Assembly (NCBI RefSeq): GCF_035046505.1
Contig: NC_089822.1
Span: 98,712,659 to 98,776,658, forward strand
Reading direction: 5' to 3'
From: Tiliqua scincoides
Lineage: Eukaryota > Chordata > Lepidosauria > Squamata > Scincidae
Length of the DNA: 64,000 nt
Below the pieces are notes generated by a model, which saw nothing but the letters and a program-made list of their open reading frames with translations, ran no database searches and was not told where the DNA came from. Of this stretch, positions 1-43,200 are shown one piece after another. Positions within the stretch are counted from its first letter, which is position 1, and each line of letters starts with the position of its first letter. A program made the position numbers and the translations under genes.

Positions 1-229
1 CTGGATTTTATGTTACAGAGCTTGTTATATACAACAGAGCAAAAAACATAATCCCTCCCTTGAAGGGTTAATAATCAAGTTAGAAGATTTGTTCTAAAAT
101 ACATTTGGTATTATTTTTATCTGTTTTGTGCTTTGATCAATAAGGAGCTATATTTCATAAGTGACACTATGGCATATAACCAGATGGGGAAAACAACGGA
201 GAGTCTTGTGGCATCTTAAAGATAAACTG

Positions 230-430
230 CAGCATTTATTTAATGAATTTATACTCTGCCTTTCTCCCGGTAAGGGCACTCCAGGCAGCTTACAAAGTTA
301 TAAACATACAATGGTAACAAAACAAAAAAAATTAAAAACAATAAAACAAAACAGCCAGCAGATTGCATAAAATTAAGCAATTTAAAATTACATTCAATTA
401 AAAATTTAAAAGTCAATCCATCATTTTCAA
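230..430 (-). mobile_element. L2-type LINE 3' tail
   Basis: The plus strand reads TTTATACTCTGCCTTTCTCC then CAGGCAGCTTACAAAG, the reverse of the L2 tail seen at 50205. AT-rich decayed 3'UTR follows to about 430. Confidence 0.6.
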
Positions 431-649
431 CAATTTCTTAAGTTCTGCAATCCACACATTACAGTCTTGGGCTTGTAAAAATAAAAAGCACTGTATTTAG
501 AAACCAGAAATATGGCTTGTTTAAACAAAAAGTTATTATTGAAAGGCAAAAGCAACAGAAATATGAGTTACTGGCCTTTTAAATGAAATAATGTAAAATA
601 GTATTATCACCATTTCTGACTATTAGGATAGAGAAGGCTGTAAATCTAA

Positions 650-828
650 GGGCGCAATCCTAACCCACTTTCCAGCACCAACATAAGGGCAATGCAGCTT
701 CGAGGGAAGGGAACAAGCATTCCCTTACTTTGAGGAGGCCTCTGTGAGTGCCACCCAACTGCAGGATGCAGCACATGTCCCCTTGGCACAGCTATGCCAG
801 TGCTGGAAAGTGGGTTAGGATTTGGGCC
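650..828. mobile_element. Harbinger-like MITE, palindromic, TAA target duplication
   Basis: The termini GGGCGCAATCCTAACCCAC and GGGTTAGGATTTGGGCC are inverted copies, with arms of about 35 bp. TAA flanks both sides (647-649 and 829-831). A central palindrome (AAGGGAACAAGCATTCCCTT) recurs in related elements at 16.8, 32.6 and 53.7 kb. Confidence 0.75.
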
Positions 829-1303
829 TAAATGAGTCAACTGCTTTTTTAAAGAACTAGAATATTCTGGCAAAATGAAGTAGAGATCTAACTGGGACTG
901 TGATTCTAAACATTTACTAGGACATATGCCCCATTGAATCCAGAGGGCTTACCTTTGAATGATCAACATGTTCAGGATTGGACTGCAAATCTGCCACTGA
1001 TGTCAGTGGGACATGCAGACCTGACCCTAAGAATATTTGTTCAGAAATAAGTCCCATTGAATTAAACAGGGTTTGCTCTCAAGTAACTGTACTTATTTAT
1101 CAAGGAACCATACCTATTTATTATTAAATAAAAATACCCAACCTTTCCCTTAAATATGCCCATAATGCCTTCCAGGAAGACACAATAAACACAATTACAA
1201 GAGAGAGCATTGTAATGCAGCCTCAGCGTGCTTCACTTTCAATGTAATCTTCTGTATGCCTATTCAACAGTCCCACTGTTCTGTAGGACTTATACCCAGC
1301 TAA

Positions 1304-1734
1304 CAGCCCAATCCTAAAGGCAGTGCAGCCGCTGGATGCAGTGGCGCCAAAGCAGCTACCATTGCATCCTCCATCCCCGTGGAAGCCACCAGTAGTCTCC
1401 TGGGTGAAAGTCCCAAGTCTCCAGTGGGGCTTCTCAAGTCTGTGCCACCTGTTTTGCCAGCACAGAGTTGAGACATTCTAGGTTGGGCCTTGCAGCCCAA
1501 TATGGAATTCAAGATCCAGCAGAACAGACATCCGCCAATCCCATCTCCCCTCTCAACCTGGTTCGTCCCCCTGCCTGCATTGTTCCACTCACTCTCTGCC
1601 TCCTCCTACTCTGATACTACTTACTGCCAGCTGGTGCTGCTGGAGCACTGGCTGGCCCCCCTCCTCTCTGGGTGCCACAGATGTGCCTTACATGTGTTCG
1701 TACTGCCAGTGCTAAAGAACTCAGGATTGGGCTC
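1304..1734. mobile_element. Harbinger-like MITE, longer form
   Basis: The ends CAGCCCAATCCTAA and CAGGATTGGGCTC are inverted, and TAA flanks both sides (1301-1303, 1735-1737). The interior has no clear frame. Confidence 0.6.
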
Positions 1735-1747
1735 TAAGCGCATATAG

Positions 1748-2085
1748 CAAATTTCTCAATGTTTGTCCCCCGCCGTACCACTTCTCATGGTCCACCTATT
1801 GGAAGTACGACTGGAAGTAACTTGCAATGATGTCTTCACCAGTTACTTCCAGATTGGGAGGCCAGACACAATGTGGCAAACACCGGCAAGAGGCTCAGGA
1901 CAGGCAGAGGCCTTCTTCAAGCATGCGAAACATGACTGCTGGAGCTCTGCCTGTCAAGCCTAGTCTCCTACTGCTGCTTGTTGTGTTGCTAGTCCTGCTG
2001 CTAGGTGGCAAGGAGGTCCCGTGTGCACCACCAGGCGCCACCTCAAGTACCACATGTGGCACATGCGCCAGTGGCTGAGAAACTG
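1748..2085. mobile_element. hAT-like MITE, one of three copies
   Basis: It shares its body with 51038-51335: GTCCCCCGCCGTACCACTT, CTGGAAGTAACT, AAGAGGCTCAGGACAGGCAG, and the end AGTGGCTGAGAAACTGCT. No clear target duplication. Confidence 0.55.
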
Positions 2086-2220
2086 CTCAGGGACAAGCAG
2101 GACATTCATCTAATCAACATTTTGCATCCCACTCCAAGAACAAGAATTCCCTTCTTTAAAATGGAAATAATAGCAGAGGAGACATGAAGGTGGCCAGGGC
2201 GTCCATAACAAATCGACTCA

Positions 2221-2563
2221 CAGCCCAATCCTATCCACACTTTCCTGGGAGTAAGCCCCATTGACTCTCATGGGACTTACTTCTGAGTAGACACGCAGAG
2301 GATTGTGCTGGGGCTGCAATCCTGTCCACACTTTCCTGTGAGTAAGCCCCATTGACTAGAATGGGACTTACTTCAGAGTAGACAGGCAGAGGCTTGGGCT
2401 CTAAGGCTGCAGTCCTCTCCACACTTTCCTGGGAGTCAGCCCCATTGACTAGAATGGGACTTCTGAGTAGACAGGCAGAGGCTTGGGCTCTAAGGCTGCA
2501 GTTCTCTCCACACTTTCCTGGGAGTCAGCCCCATCGACTCTGACGCGCACTGGTTTGGGCTCT
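2221..2563. repeat. Four tandem copies of a ~90-bp MITE upstream of NCBP1
   Basis: Units begin near 2221, 2311, 2404 and 2493. Each carries CACACTTTCCTGGGAGT, CAGCCCCATTGACT or a variant, and most carry TTCTGAGTAGAC with AGGCTTGGGCTCTAA. The same ~90-bp element occurs singly elsewhere (for example 53872-53961). Head-to-tail amplification, not separate insertion, explains the array. It ends roughly 450 bp before the NCBP1 ATG. Confidence 0.8.
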
Positions 2564-3006
2564 AATCAGGGTCTGTGTAGGAGAGGAGGGCGAAGTGACT
2601 GGAACTTGTGCTTGACCCCTCGGGGCTTCCGTAGGGAGAGTGGGATTCCCGTCTCCAACGAGGCGCGCGGGGACAGAAAGGCGCTTGTTCGTTCCCAAAG
2701 AGGACTACCACTTTATAGCTTCTCCCTTAACCCGGCTCGACCCGGAAGCGCTCCCGTCTCCACGCTCCATCCTGCCCGTTACAACTCCGCGAAGCCCCGC
2801 CCACCGGAAGGAGCCTCGCTCGCGGGCCGGAAGCAGGGGTGTCTGGCGCGTTGCTGGTTCGGATTCTCCGCGGGCCGCTCGCAGGCTTTTGGGCGCGTGC
2901 GCGTGCACGCGAGTGGCAGTTGCCGGCCGGCGGTCAGGCGGGCGCGCCCTCTGCTCGAGCCTCTCCCGCGCGCCTCTGAGGCCCTGCAGGCGCCTCGAGC
3001 CGAATC

Positions 3007-36047
<33,041 letters not shown>

Positions 36048-36793
36048 GTGACTTTTTGTACAGGACTTGACTGACTTCATCTTTTTAAACAAAAATGGGA
36101 AAAATTTGACAAGGGAGAAAGAAGAATCTTTAATTTGAAAAAAAGAGCTTACTGTGTTGTTCTAAATGAGCAAAACAGTAGTCTAATGAGGCAACTGTTG
36201 TAGCAGTAGAGGCCTTACCTAGCAGTCATAACTAGAATGACTTGGGGTGAAATAATGTGTGGATTTTAAATTGAAATGGTTTGAATGCTGGCTTCATCAT
36301 AGCATTTGTTTTGTCCCCTCTATTGTTTGTATAAAAAAATAGGGAATAGAATAGGTTACCTTTGCTTTGCCCTTGCATCTGAATGAATTTCCTCATAATA
36401 ATGTGAAGCAAGTCTCGAGATTTGTGACTGACTGAAGAGCAGCTTTCCAGTGGGTAACATTAACTGCCTCAAGAAACAGAAGCATAGGAATGCTAAAAGG
36501 TCAAGCATACAGAGTAGCCTAAAGTATATGTTTGTTATCAGAATGAATTTTCACAGTTGGATGAAACATGGTTGAAATACAATCAATATGTTTTTTAAAT
36601 CTGCCTAATGTGTTTAATTTGGATCACAAAAAAATAACTTTCATTCAGAAACACCCTGTAAAAATTATTATAGCAATTACTGAGTGTTTCTTGAGATGGG
36701 CCTGAACAACAGCAATTAATCTACGTAAAAGGTCACCGAACTTCACCTGTGTTGGAGGTTGGTGGTCAAGCTTTGACATGCTCCCTGCTCCAG

Positions 36794-36807
36794 CCACTAG
36801 GGGGCAG
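36794..36807 (+). promoter_or_regulatory. CTCF-like motif between the convergent genes
   Basis: CCACTAGGGGGCAG matches every position of the vertebrate CTCF core consensus as I know it. It lies about 750 bp past the NCBP1 stop and 3.5 kb from the XPA 3' end. Occupancy is unknown. Confidence 0.55.
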
Positions 36808-37467
36808 ACTTCTTGGGAAAGGGAATTGGCCATGAGTTGTACATTATCTTGCCTCTTTAAGTCTAGTTCTCTGCCTTTCTGTGCTAAGGCAGCAGACCAC
36901 TATGTTTCTTTTCAGCAGGATGTTCCTATTCAAATCTTGGTAACATTTAAAAAGGTCCTCAGTCCATTGATTTATGACAGAGGGCACGTATCCTTCCAAT
37001 ATTGTAATATGTCTTTTAGCTACTGCAAAGTCATGGAGAGTCCATTTTTACTGTCCCTCTGTTAACTTCCACAATACAGGTAGGTAATTCAAAAGAAACT
37101 AAGTATCAACACGTATCAATGGTTGTTGCAATATAACAATGACTTCTCAATGTTGCAATATATTGAGAACATTTTCAGATACTGATATTTCAGAACAAGA
37201 CCACAACATATGCCTAAGTGGTGTATTCAATACATCACAACACCAGAATTTAGAGTCTTTAATTATTATAAAGATGCTACGGTATCCCATAATCTTGAAA
37301 ATAACTTTTTGTTGAATTACAGCAATACCTTGACTTTCATTGCTTTGCTCTTTCAACTGTTTTCAATTACATTTCAGATTTTTTCCACATGCTTTCCTCT
37401 TATTTCTTTCTCTTCAGATTTCTCATGCATTAGCATGTGTTATATAATTTACATTTTTGCCAGCCAA

Positions 37468-37473
37468 AATAAA
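37468..37473 (+). terminator. Candidate NCBP1 polyadenylation signal
   Basis: This is the first canonical AATAAA downstream of the NCBP1 stop, about 1.4 kb beyond it. A TATAAA variant near 36329 is an alternative. The sequence cannot decide which is used. Confidence 0.35.
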
Positions 37474-37902
37474 TTTGCAAACTAATTAAGGCTATGCTCT
37501 GTCGTTCATCCACTTTTTTCATTCATGCTCTGGTCCCTAACCAGACAAAAGTTCAAGGTATTGCTGTAGTCGCAATTTTCAATATTTAAGTTCCATAGCT
37601 ATTGCAGGAATGTTTATCTAAAACTATTTTTCATTTCCAAATAGGATGGTCCAGTGCTGTATTCCATATTACTCTGAGTATATTTATTAAGGGACTCAAA
37701 TATTTATAAACGAATATTGTAGCCTTCTTTTTCTCCATTGACTCTAGACTTAAGAGTAAAGTTTCAGAAGCAGATAATGCAGCTGGACCAAATTTAGATG
37801 CTGTAATTGTAAATATTGGTATTAACTGATGACAGCAATTTTATATTTAGCCCTCAGACTCAAACACAAAAGAATTCCTGATCTTGCACAATTAATCTAC
37901 AG

Positions 37903-38426
37903 CAGCAATTCTCAAGCTGGGTTGTGAAACTGACATGCTGATAGCTGATAGGGAAATGTATTGAGCCCTATGGAAACCAAAATGGAGCAGCGCATGTGCA
38001 TTGACTCACAAGTAGGTCAATGTGCCTTGGTCCACTTTGAAGGGTAGGCCAAGAACACAACACCATCAGAATGGTCCTGATACAATGAATGCAGCCCCAA
38101 CAAACGCTTGAGAAGGACAGCCCATCCCCTCTAGCTGACAATGAAAATATCTTGAGCCACATGTGTTTACTCACGTGTAGGCAAACTGCCTCAGCTCTTA
38201 TTGAAGACCAAGCAAAGGCCACAAGAATGGTCCCGATCCAAAGAACATGGAGCTCAACAAGCATTCCAGAAGGTAACAGCACCCTCCCCCCAGTAAAAAG
38301 ATAAGAAACGGAGCCTTGACAAACTGGTAAAGTGAAAAGCTTTTTTTGTTTCAGAAAGCTAGATGAGTTCCAATATTAGTGTCATTTTAAAAAGTGAGTC
38401 CCAGTGCTAAAGTTTGGGAACCACCG
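37903..38426. mobile_element. hAT element with internal direct repeat
   Basis: It starts CAGCAATTCTCAAGCTGG and ends AAAGTTTGGGAACCACCG. The flanks ATCTACAG and ATCTTTAG agree at 6 of 8. Two diverged copies of a ~165-bp module lie inside and recur inverted at 63.4-63.8 kb. Confidence 0.6.
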
Positions 38427-38436
38427 ATCTTTAGAG

Positions 38437-38719
38437 CAGGATTCTTCAAACTCTGACCTGGGGGCCACATCCAGCTCACCACTTTTTTTGTCAGAGCATT
38501 TGCTAATTTTTGACATTTTTACTCTATACATTTCTCAGTTTAAGCATGGCATTGTTTCTTTGTAATTTTCACATTTCTCTTTAGTTCTGAATTGTATTAT
38601 GCTGATTACAAAGATCCAAGTAAAATGTATTCATTTATTTATAAAACTGATTTTTTGGCTTGCACAAATATGTAAAATATACAAAGTTGTCCTCTTACCA
38701 AAAAGTTTGGAGACCCCTG
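38437..38719. mobile_element. hAT element adjoining the previous one
   Basis: CAGGATTCTTCAAACTCTGA and AAAAGTTTGGAGACCCCTG are inverted ends. It is followed by ATCTACAG, the same octamer that precedes the neighbouring element. Confidence 0.6.
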
Positions 38720-39436
38720 ATCTACAGTTAAAGATTGCCCTATCAGTCTAAATCTTTCACATAAAGAATTTCACATTCCTTTCCATCTTGAATTCTAGAT
38801 TAGCCCACAATGTTACTGTGCATGTTACTAATGTATCCCCAACGCAGGAAGCAATGCCATAGCCACAGCAGCACCGACACTGGAAAATTGGTTAGGATCG
38901 GACCCTTAGAACCTTACTTCAAATATCTGCCTCTGGGATGCAAAGAATAAGGCATCCAGGTGCCCCGAGTGTGCTTCTGAGCTGCAATGACTGCAAAGTG
39001 GTAGAGGGCTACTTCTGTTTTTCTGTCCAGGGCAGTCAGGGGTAGGGGTACAGAGGGGAGTCAGAACTTAGCAATTTTCTAAATAGCTCTTATAGTCCTT
39101 GTTGGAACATCTAATCCAGTAATGAAGGGCTTGTTCATAATACTATACCTAAAGAGCTATGAAGATGGGATAAGCTGGTAGAAGGAGAATCACTGGAAAG
39201 GGTGGTCTTACTCATAAGGAAAGTATATTTTAGCACTTCTGTAAGGAAGTTATAGAGCTAAATAAGCTTCCATTCTGGGGAAGGAAGAACATAGGTGAGG
39301 CTTGAGGAACTTAAGTGAAGTGTGCAGAAGAATCGAGGTCCTGGACTAGCAAGATCAAGCTGAAAACAGAACAAGGTTGTAGTTAACAGTTCTTGTTATT
39401 CACAGAAGAAGCCTCTTTAACCTCCATGGGCTAGAG

Positions 39437-40051
39437 TAGCAGTTCCCAAACTCTTAGGGAATTTGGGAACCACTGTCTTTGCAGGGGAGGGAGGATTATA
39501 ATCCACAGCAATGCGATTGGGATAGTGCTGCTGCCAGAGCTTTCAGAGGCATTTTTACACTTACTGGAGCTCATGCTGGAATCCGGGGGGGGGGGGGTGC
39601 CACAAGCCTTGCAAAATTTAAAAATAAAGATTGTAACCCACCAGAGGTGTGGCTACGGAGGCAGTGCACTAAGTTTTGGAGGGAGCCTCCCTGCAGCATG
39701 CAAGCAGCTCCTCCCCCTCCCATCGGGAGTCACATGGCTCCAAAGGGGAGGGGAGGAGGTGCTTGCATGCTGCAGGGAGGCTCCCTCCAAAACTTAGTGC
39801 ACTGCCCCTCCTCTAGCAACGCCTTTGTAACCCACTTCCAGTTTTCAATCACGAAACTGGAAGTGGGTTGCAATCTATTAAGATTTTATGAGGCTTGGGG
39901 AGCCCTGTGGAAGTGTCCACACCCACACTCTCCAGAGGCCAGTGCAAGCTCAGATAAAAAGCCCTGGCAGCAATGTGATCATCCCAATCACACTGCTGCA
40001 ATCCCACTTCTATGCCTGGGGCAGTAGGATGCTCCAGTCTGAGAACCTCTG
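39437..40051. mobile_element. hAT element, host of a nested insertion, perfect target duplication
   Basis: It starts TAGCAGTTCCCAAACTC (first base changed from the usual C) and ends AGTCTGAGAACCTCTG. GGCTAGAG flanks exactly on both sides (39429-39436, 40052-40059). The copy is split by the palindromic element at 39642-39827. Confidence 0.75.
39642..39827. mobile_element. Palindromic foldback hAT MITE nested in another hAT
   Basis: TAACCCAC flanks exactly on both sides (39634-39641, 39828-39835). The two halves form a nearly perfect inverted repeat: arms around GGCAGTGCACTAAGTTTTGG and its complement, about 85-90 bp each with a small loop near 39724-39733. The ends CAGAGGTGTGGCTA and TAGCAACGCCTTTG belong to the CAGTGGCGTAGCTA family. 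Confidence 0.85.
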
Positions 40052-40230
40052 GGCTAGAGATTTTAATTTTTAGGATTGTGGCTGAAATCTAGGCACCTGC
40101 ACTCCATGACTACTTGTTCTCAACTATACTGTATGTGATATCAAATGCTAGTTCTGGGTATGCGCACTTGTATGTGTGGGTGAGAATTACCATGTGTTAC
40201 ATGTGAATCAAATCAGATCATGTAATATGC

Positions 40231-40236
40231 TTTATT
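40231..40236 (-). terminator. XPA polyadenylation signal
   Basis: TTTATT on the plus strand is AATAAA on the minus strand, about 40 nt after the XPA stop. This would give a very short 3'UTR of roughly 60-70 nt. It is the first canonical signal downstream. Confidence 0.7.
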
Positions 40237-40276
40237 TGATAATACAAAAAGTATATTTACTATAAAATCAAGAACA

Positions 40277-43200
40277 TTACATTTTTTCATACACTAATTC
40301 ATGACCACACGTGGTACAAATCTTTTTATAGAGATCATCTTCTAGCATTTCTTCTGCTCCATATTCATGTTGATGGATACTTGTGTCTCTTTTCCATATA
40401 CTGCTCCGTACAGCATGACGTAGTTCTGATAAATTAGAATAAAAATCTTTTTAAAGTAGACAAATGTGTTGTTTAGGTAAATCCCTTGCACTTGCTTCCC
40501 ATTCACCCTGTCCTGGCAGAAGGGCCCTTCAGAGTGATGGACAACACATGCAACACGGAACCAATTGCTGTTATTTCTGTCCAGGAGCCCGCTGTCCTGG
40601 GCTGCTCCTGAGGTACTGACTCTTCAAGCAGCCCAGCTCATTGCAGCAAAAGCATCTCATGCACTGCAGTTGATTTTGATGCACACAGAGATGGTTGAAG
40701 AAAGATAGTGCAGATGTGAAAGGTAGGACCTCTCCTTACAGTAGTGGAGCATCCCACTGCAATATGACTTAGTGTCCCCACTTGGCACCTTTCAAGAGCA
40801 TAGAGTGCTGCTCATTATCTCTCTAGCCTCATTTTCCACATCAAACCCAAAAGACAAATATCTGTCTCTAATCTCTTGCCTTTTGTATACTAGGCTACAC
40901 CTTCCTTCCAAAGCAAGGACAAAAAATAACATGCGACAGTTCAAACTCAGAAGTTCTGGTGGGGTTAAAAACTTCATATTCCATCACTGGGCACCATGTG
41001 ATGCTGGGAAGGAGGAACTGAGACCTGAGGTTGATGCCACCCTCATTTTACCTACTCTGAGAAAACACCACTCACTGGCCTTAGAAAGTTTTCACAGAAA
41101 TCCCAAAATACCATTTAATTATCAAACTTGTTTCATATGTTATTTTTTTTCCACTGGCAGATGCAAAGGGGCATGCTGTATGAAGATAATTGTAACCACT
41201 TACCTTTGACCTTTTTATCAAACTTTTTCTGCTTCATCTTTTCTCTGTTGTCTTGGCGACTTTCCTTAGCTTCTTCTAATGCTTCTTCACTACCCCAAAT
41301 TTCAAGAGACCGCTGTATTACCTGGGAATTCAACATATTTAGACTATAAACTGGCTTTTGAAATCTGTTATGCAGGCATCTTCACTGTAAAACATGATCT
41401 CTGTTGTGGTATATTGTGGCCCAGAGTGGACCTGCTGTGGGAACTGAATAAACTGCTGGCTCTTCCATCTCTCTAAAAGCCAGCTTTAAACAGGACATTT
41501 ACTAAAGTTGGCAGGCCACTTAGATCCTGTCACACGTGTTGAAGAGGTAACGATACATTATTGAGAGATATACACCAATCCAATTTGTGCACAGAAACAG
41601 GATTCCATGTACAGACCACCCTCTGGATCCATCCCCCAAGACAGTGGGATGCATGCATGGTGCTCAGGACAGACAGTGCCACAGCACATGCACAATTTGG
41701 AGCAAGTTTACTCAGAAGTAAGTCTCACAGCATTCAGTGCCTTTTACTCTCACAGAAGTTTGGTCAGAACTGCAATCTAAATGTACTTTAGTTCCAAAGT
41801 GACAGAGGAACCACCAGCATCTAGTAATAACAGGTACAAAGTAAAACATACAAAAGCACAGTCTTAAATCTACAATGTTTATTCCGAATGTAGACTGTTA
41901 CTAACCATTTCTGGAAGCCAAGCTCCCAGCAAAATAAATGGAACTAAGAAAAAAAAAACCTTCTAAGTCATATTCCAATATGTTAAATGAAATCTTTGGG
42001 TGCGGTAGTAGCTTGGCATAAGGACAAAGAGTGCTCAGGAGGAAGTGGGTAGCTTGCTTTCCCCCGCCATACCCGACTTCCTTGCTTTCAAGCTGGGTTT
42101 TTCAAGCTAGCTGTAGATGGCTTCCCACAAGTACCATGCATGTGGTAACAACAAGTTGCTGAGGATAAGGTGGACTGTGTGGGTGCAGTGGGCAGAGGAG
42201 GGTCAGTTTGTCCCTTTTTGCAAAGGCATTATAATTTCTCAGGAATTGCTTTTAAAAAAAAGATCTCTTACTGCCCTTTCCTTACTGAAGTCAGAAAGGA
42301 TATGGAAATATCAATGAGGCAAGTTCTACATATCCAGATGACATGTTCTAAGCAATCAAACCCATCTCCATTTAATATGCCTGTGTTTACAGCTAATACT
42401 TTGAACTACAAGTAAATTAAGAACAGTGGAAATTAACACTGCCATCTACCTTTTACTTTCACTACTGCAAAAGTTAAGCAGCAGATTATCATTGTGATGC
42501 TCATAGAATGCACTGCTTGGGGGGGGGAGTTTCTGAACAAACTTCAATACCTGAAGTTTTAGGTAAAGTTTCATATCACCCCACCGTGGATTATGAGGGT
42601 TTTTCTTCAAAATAAATTTAAGCACCGGTTCTCTTTTGTCTAAATCACAGTCTTTCAGAAGATACTCTTGCTTTGCTTCAGTTCTGGTTATGAGTTTATG
42701 CTTTTCTTCAACATCTCTGAAAAAAATCAATTCACCAAATAAACGTACTGTTTCAATATGACAAATTGATCTTTATTCATTTATATGTCCTCTAGTAAGT
42801 AATTTAAGCCAGCTATAGATTAAACTAGATAATTATATTAAAAGCACACACTCGATGAAAGGAACTATACAGAAGCAGCCACAGAAGTTCAGCAGTGAAG
42901 TCCCATTCAATTCAGTGCAAGAGTTGAACATGTATTTAAGGTTGCTTTCCTAAACACATAGGCTGTAATTCTATGCACACTTGCCTGCGAGTAGAGGATT
43001 ATGCTCCTACAGTTAAACACATTGAGTTTAACGGGACATGCATTCGGAAAACATGTAACCCTATCAATCTCTCTCTCTCTGAAATCGATGGAGTGGTAAT
43101 GTGCTCAGTTTTAGCTTTTAATTTCTTGATACATGCTGAGTGCCACATAGGCTACATTTGCATGGATTACAAAGGCATGTTGCACATAATTAGTCCCAGT

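Larger units (their letters stand above)
36048..37890. other. NCBP1 3'UTR and downstream region
   Basis: Apart from the CTCF-like motif and the candidate poly(A) signal at 37468, the stretch is AT-rich with no clear repeat ends. The NCBP1 3'UTR probably occupies much of it. Confidence 0.5.

Noticed and set aside
1-2600. Expected TSTD2 exon on the minus strand, by analogy with mammalian gene order
   Set aside because: No TSTD2-like protein sequence is seen. The stretch is a transposon mosaic. A 5'UTR exon cannot be excluded.
39479-40027. 182-residue open frame
   Set aside because: It lies wholly within nested hAT elements, including a palindrome, with no conserved domain.
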